Assembly (NCBI GenBank): GCA_012862575.1
Contig: BLSF01000019.1
Coordinates: 553,279-617,278 of the forward strand
Reading direction: 5' to 3'
Length of the DNA: 64,000 nucleotides
Source of the DNA: Parietichytrium sp. I65-24A
Lineage: Eukaryota > Sar > Bigyra > Thraustochytrida > Thraustochytriidae
Part shown: in pieces, positions 61,247 to 64,000 of the stretch
How the letters are laid out: each line of letters opens with the position of its first letter
Numbering within the stretch: position 1 is the first letter of the stretch
Notes under the pieces: generated by a model
Database searches by the model: none
Told to the model about the DNA's origin: nothing
The model's input: only the letters and a program-made list of their open reading frames with translations
Made by a program: the position numbers and the translations under genes

Positions 61247-62848
61247 TTAGTGCCGAATCTGAGTCCGAGTCAACGATTGCAGTTGCTGCTGCTGATGAAG
61301 AGTGTGGACCCTGTGACGGCGGTGCTGAACGAACCTTCTGTCACTACGAGAAAGTAAAAGGCGAAGCCATCGTTCAAGTCCAATCGTTACACGCCCGTTC
61401 GCCGCCTTCTCTGGTTCTCCGTGGCCGTAAACGAAAAGAGTTGGAAAGCAGTTCGACCAAAACCCAGGCGAGAATTCGCTGACCAAGTCTCCGTGGATAA
61501 GCACGACGCCGTCTATCTGAGGAGGACTGCTTTCTACAATGTAACTTGGAGTAGCTCTTAGGGGACCACCAATATTATCATCGTCGCCACCAACAGAGAT
61601 TGGGCTACAGTAGTCGCTTGTTTCGCTGTATCCCGCATGAGGAGCATCTGCTTGCGCGTCAGTCATGGAGTCGTTCAATGTCTGCCTGCCGGGAACGATA
61701 ATGTTGAGAGAGTTCTCGTCCAAACTCATGAAAAGAACTGGAGGGACACCAGACTCGTGACTTTGTGCACGAGCTTTTTGTGTGCTTAACATCCAGCCTT
61801 GCTCCCAAAGCGGTGATCGAGACTCTCTGTAGACGTTCATGTGCTCATACCAAGCGCGAACAACCGGTGTCCGTACCACAAGATCCTTGGAGGCTTTGAC
61901 AAGGTCATGAGCTTCTTCGATAGAACTCACCTTTGACAGACAAACTACGCGAAGAGAATTAGACAGCGCGTCAATGCCTTCCGTGATAAGAGGCTGTCCA
62001 CTTTCACTCACGAACAACCCCGCTGCACTCTCGCGACTAAACGCCACAGCATTACCGGTAATGACACGATTGCGGTTCGGCCTGAATCCACCGTGTTCCC
62101 CATCGTATTTGACTCGATATACCCAAGAATTTATTTTTATTGTGGCTAACAACAAACTCTCTGCGAAGGTGGGTTCGAGAAGGTTTGTCGGCTTAGGACC
62201 AGGGTCAATGAACATGTAGCTCAGTGGCGGAGCCTTCCTTTTGCGCAAACTTTGTATGCAAGTTTGACATACGTCGAGCTCCTCGTTGTGTACCCCGTCG
62301 CTGTGAACTACCAATCGCCTTTTAGTGAAGAGGTGCGTTGTGCGCGTCTCAAGTGCACGAATACGCTCTTTCCCGCTGAAAGGATGAAGAAACTTCTCCT
62401 TTTCGACGTTATACTCTAGTGGATCGAGCATCTTGTGCATGCAATGGAAACGACGAAGAGACTTTTTGTCGTGAAGAACTCCACAAGGAGCGCACGCAAA
62501 GATGGGCATGTTCTCCTCGTTATTTACCTTGATCAAGAATTCGTTAACGACGTCCGCAATCTCATTGTTCGTAAGCGGTGTTAAATTGTCCACGGTAGTG
62601 TCGAAAACTTGGTCCATGGGGAGATCCAGGCCGCCCATGGCGTCTGTGCTGACGCGTTGAATGCATTCATTGCGTTTGCTATGCCTCGCATTGCAAAGAG
62701 TGCAGAGCCTGTTTTGGCATCGAGAGGGGTTATTCCCGCAAGGTTTTAACTTTAGTTCAACGCAGCCGCAGCCCTTCTTGGAAGGAGACTTCGGCGATGA
62801 GCTCTGCGAACTTTGAACTTGGTCCATGAGGAGATCCAGGCCGCCCAT
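61247..62848 (-). pseudogene. Helitron-like replicase N-terminal part (DUF6570-like), truncated
   Basis: 533 residues on the minus strand, with an ATG at 62848 but open further upstream until a frame break near 62960. The start carries Cys-rich modules (CGCVELKLKPCG, RCQNRLCTLCNARHSKRNEC). The middle resembles the DUF6570 segment of Helitron polyproteins (MFIDPGPKPTNLLEPTFAES, then LLLATIKINSWVYRVKYDG). Near the end, FPTLFVYGHGEPEK and LERWLRLLLSRSDRRF resemble the stretch just before the Helitron rolling-circle Rep domain. There the frame turns into a His/Gln-rich tail (HQQQQLQSLTR) and stops. The HUH nuclease and Pif1-like helicase are not in this window on this strand, so the element is broken here. 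Family placement rests on motif memory and needs a profile search. Confidence 0.6.
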
Positions 62849-63241
62849 GGCGTCTGTGCTGACGCGTTGAATGCATTCATTGCGTTTGCCATGCCTCGCA
62901 TTGCAAAGAGTGCAGAGCCTGTTTTCGCATCGAGAGGGTTTGTTCCCGCAAGACTTGATGAGCTCTTATCCATTTCAACGCACCCGCAGCCCTTCTTCGA
63001 ACGACTTTTCGGCGATGAGCTTTGACTTCTTTGGCTTCCCGGCAATAAAGGGCAAGGCTTTCCAGCGAACAGCGAAAAGGTTTTTACACCTGCATTTGTG
63101 GGTCTTGCAATGAGCGAGAGGAAGTTCCGATCCACGCATGTCGCCACATGAAGACCTTGCAGAGTGCCAAGTATTGCAGAGAGTGCAGAGTTTGTTTGTT
63201 CATGTTCTGAAATGGGAGGGCTTTTCTCGCAAGGTATGGTA
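62608..63241 (-). repeat. tandem 210-bp repeats encoding Cys-rich modules of the Helitron-like protein
   Basis: Two close copies, one starting at 62608 and one at 62818 (period 210 bp, 70 codons), share nearly all bases of the GGTCCATG-GGAGATCCAGG block and the following Cys-rich part. A third, decayed copy continues at about 63150-63241 (TTGCAGAGAGTGCAGAG). The second junction is 218 bp instead of 210, which breaks the frame and separates the outer modules from the main frame. Confidence 0.85.
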
Positions 63242-63623
63242 CTCCAGTACTAAGTTTGACGTAGCCGCAACTTGCAGTGGTGTCTCAAGACGCAGCATTT
63301 CGGTATTATCTGTCGAAAGCCAACATGATTTCACGCGCGCGAGACTCTTTGCTTATGCTTCCTGCTAGCAGAATGCCTCAAAAGCCAATTACCGGCCTGT
63401 GAAAGAATATCCCGAAAGAGGGAGTGGAAATCCCGAAAGAGGGATTGCGAAGAGCCATGGAGAATCATGGAGACCGAAGTTTGACGTCCACTAACGTAAG
63501 AAGACTACAAGAGATTGTATGAGTTTTAAAAGTCTAGTGCCTCATCTCGTAGTAACCCATATGTAGCCATGTAATGCCACAGCAACCTACATTTAAGGAC
63601 CCACCAGGGAATCCTCAATGCTT
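63242..63623. other. non-coding sequence next to the element
   Basis: No gene seen. A short repeat ATCCCGAAAGAGGGA occurs twice (about 63408 and 63431). Confidence 0.5.
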
Positions 63624-63930
63624 AACATGCCTACTAATTTTGGATAAATACATTATGCGTATTCTCTATTTTAACATGCCTACTAATTTTGGATAAATAT
63701 GTTATGTGTATTCTATATTTTAGTTATGGCCAATGCTCCGGGCCAATTAGGGAAAACTGCTTTTTCTAAAGTTTTCGGTAAAATGCTGCTAAAGGAATGG
63801 GAGTCATTACTGCCTAACATGCCTAGTACTTTTGGATAAATATTCTAATATTGTAGGTAGGGCGATTCCTCCTGGCAATTAGGGAAAACTGCTTTGTAGA
63901 GTTTCCAATAAAATGCTGCTTAAGACTGTT
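63624..63930. repeat. AT-rich tandem/interspersed repeats at the right edge
   Basis: The motif AACATGCCTACTAATTTTGG followed by ATAAATA starts at 63624 and 63673 (49-bp period) and recurs slightly changed at 63816. A second block, CAATTAGGGAAAACTGCTTT with a TAAAATGCTGCT end, occurs at about 63744-63791 and 63876-63923. Together they suggest a satellite-like or terminal-repeat region that continues out of the window. Confidence 0.8.
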
Positions 63931-64000
63931 CATTTGCAATCTCGTGAAGATGGAAAGTCAGTGCTTCCGCACTTCTGACAATGAGCCGGTTTGGTGGTCG

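Overview
This window reads as nuclear DNA of a gene-dense, intron-poor, flagellate-lineage protist. It carries an RNA polymerase II largest subunit with a heptad tail, Snu114, UFD2, PEX6, a cytosolic uL16 ribosomal protein and a RABL2 GTPase. RABL2 belongs to the ciliary machinery, so lineages that wholly lack flagella, such as red algae, are unlikely. A stramenopile close to the thraustochytrids/labyrinthulomycetes fits best; this placement is inference. Most genes have no intron. The few introns seen are short (about 64 to 184 nt) with GTAAGT or GTGAGT donors.

Left part (1-12200): a gene cut by the left edge joins a tRNA-hydroxylating rhodanese (TrhO family) to a class I O-methyltransferase through one intron. 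It is followed by an EGF-like multi-pass membrane protein, an ankyrin protein with an N-terminal Cys cluster, biosynthetic threonine deaminase and a polyQ cyclin.

Middle part (12986-43050): RPB1 with 21 perfect YSPSSPA heptads but without the usual clamp zinc ligands, a small basic protein, UFD2-type E4 ubiquitin ligase, a probably myristoylated four-EF-hand protein, a coiled-coil protein, uL16/RPL10 with a 15-nt first exon, Snu114, a small two-exon membrane protein, PEX6 with a C-terminal finger shaped like the catalytic RING2 of RBR ubiquitin ligases, a mitochondrial single-pass protein and RABL2.

Right part (44151-64000): three secreted, probably GPI-anchored trypsin-like proteases with a duplicated six-Cys insert (two of them almost identical tandem copies), a PX-domain AGC kinase, a long gene-poor stretch with small repeats, a polytopic class 3 (diacylglycerol lipase-like) lipase, and a decayed Helitron-like element surrounded by repeats.

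The genes do not form operons. The strongest candidates for something not previously described are the TrhO-methyltransferase fusion (a one-protein route to 5-methoxyuridine in tRNA) and the PEX6-RING2-like fusion (ubiquitin chemistry tied to the peroxisomal receptor-extraction motor). Both are predictions from motifs and reading frame only. Start codons were moved to the first sensible ATG wherever the longest open frame began at a non-ATG codon.
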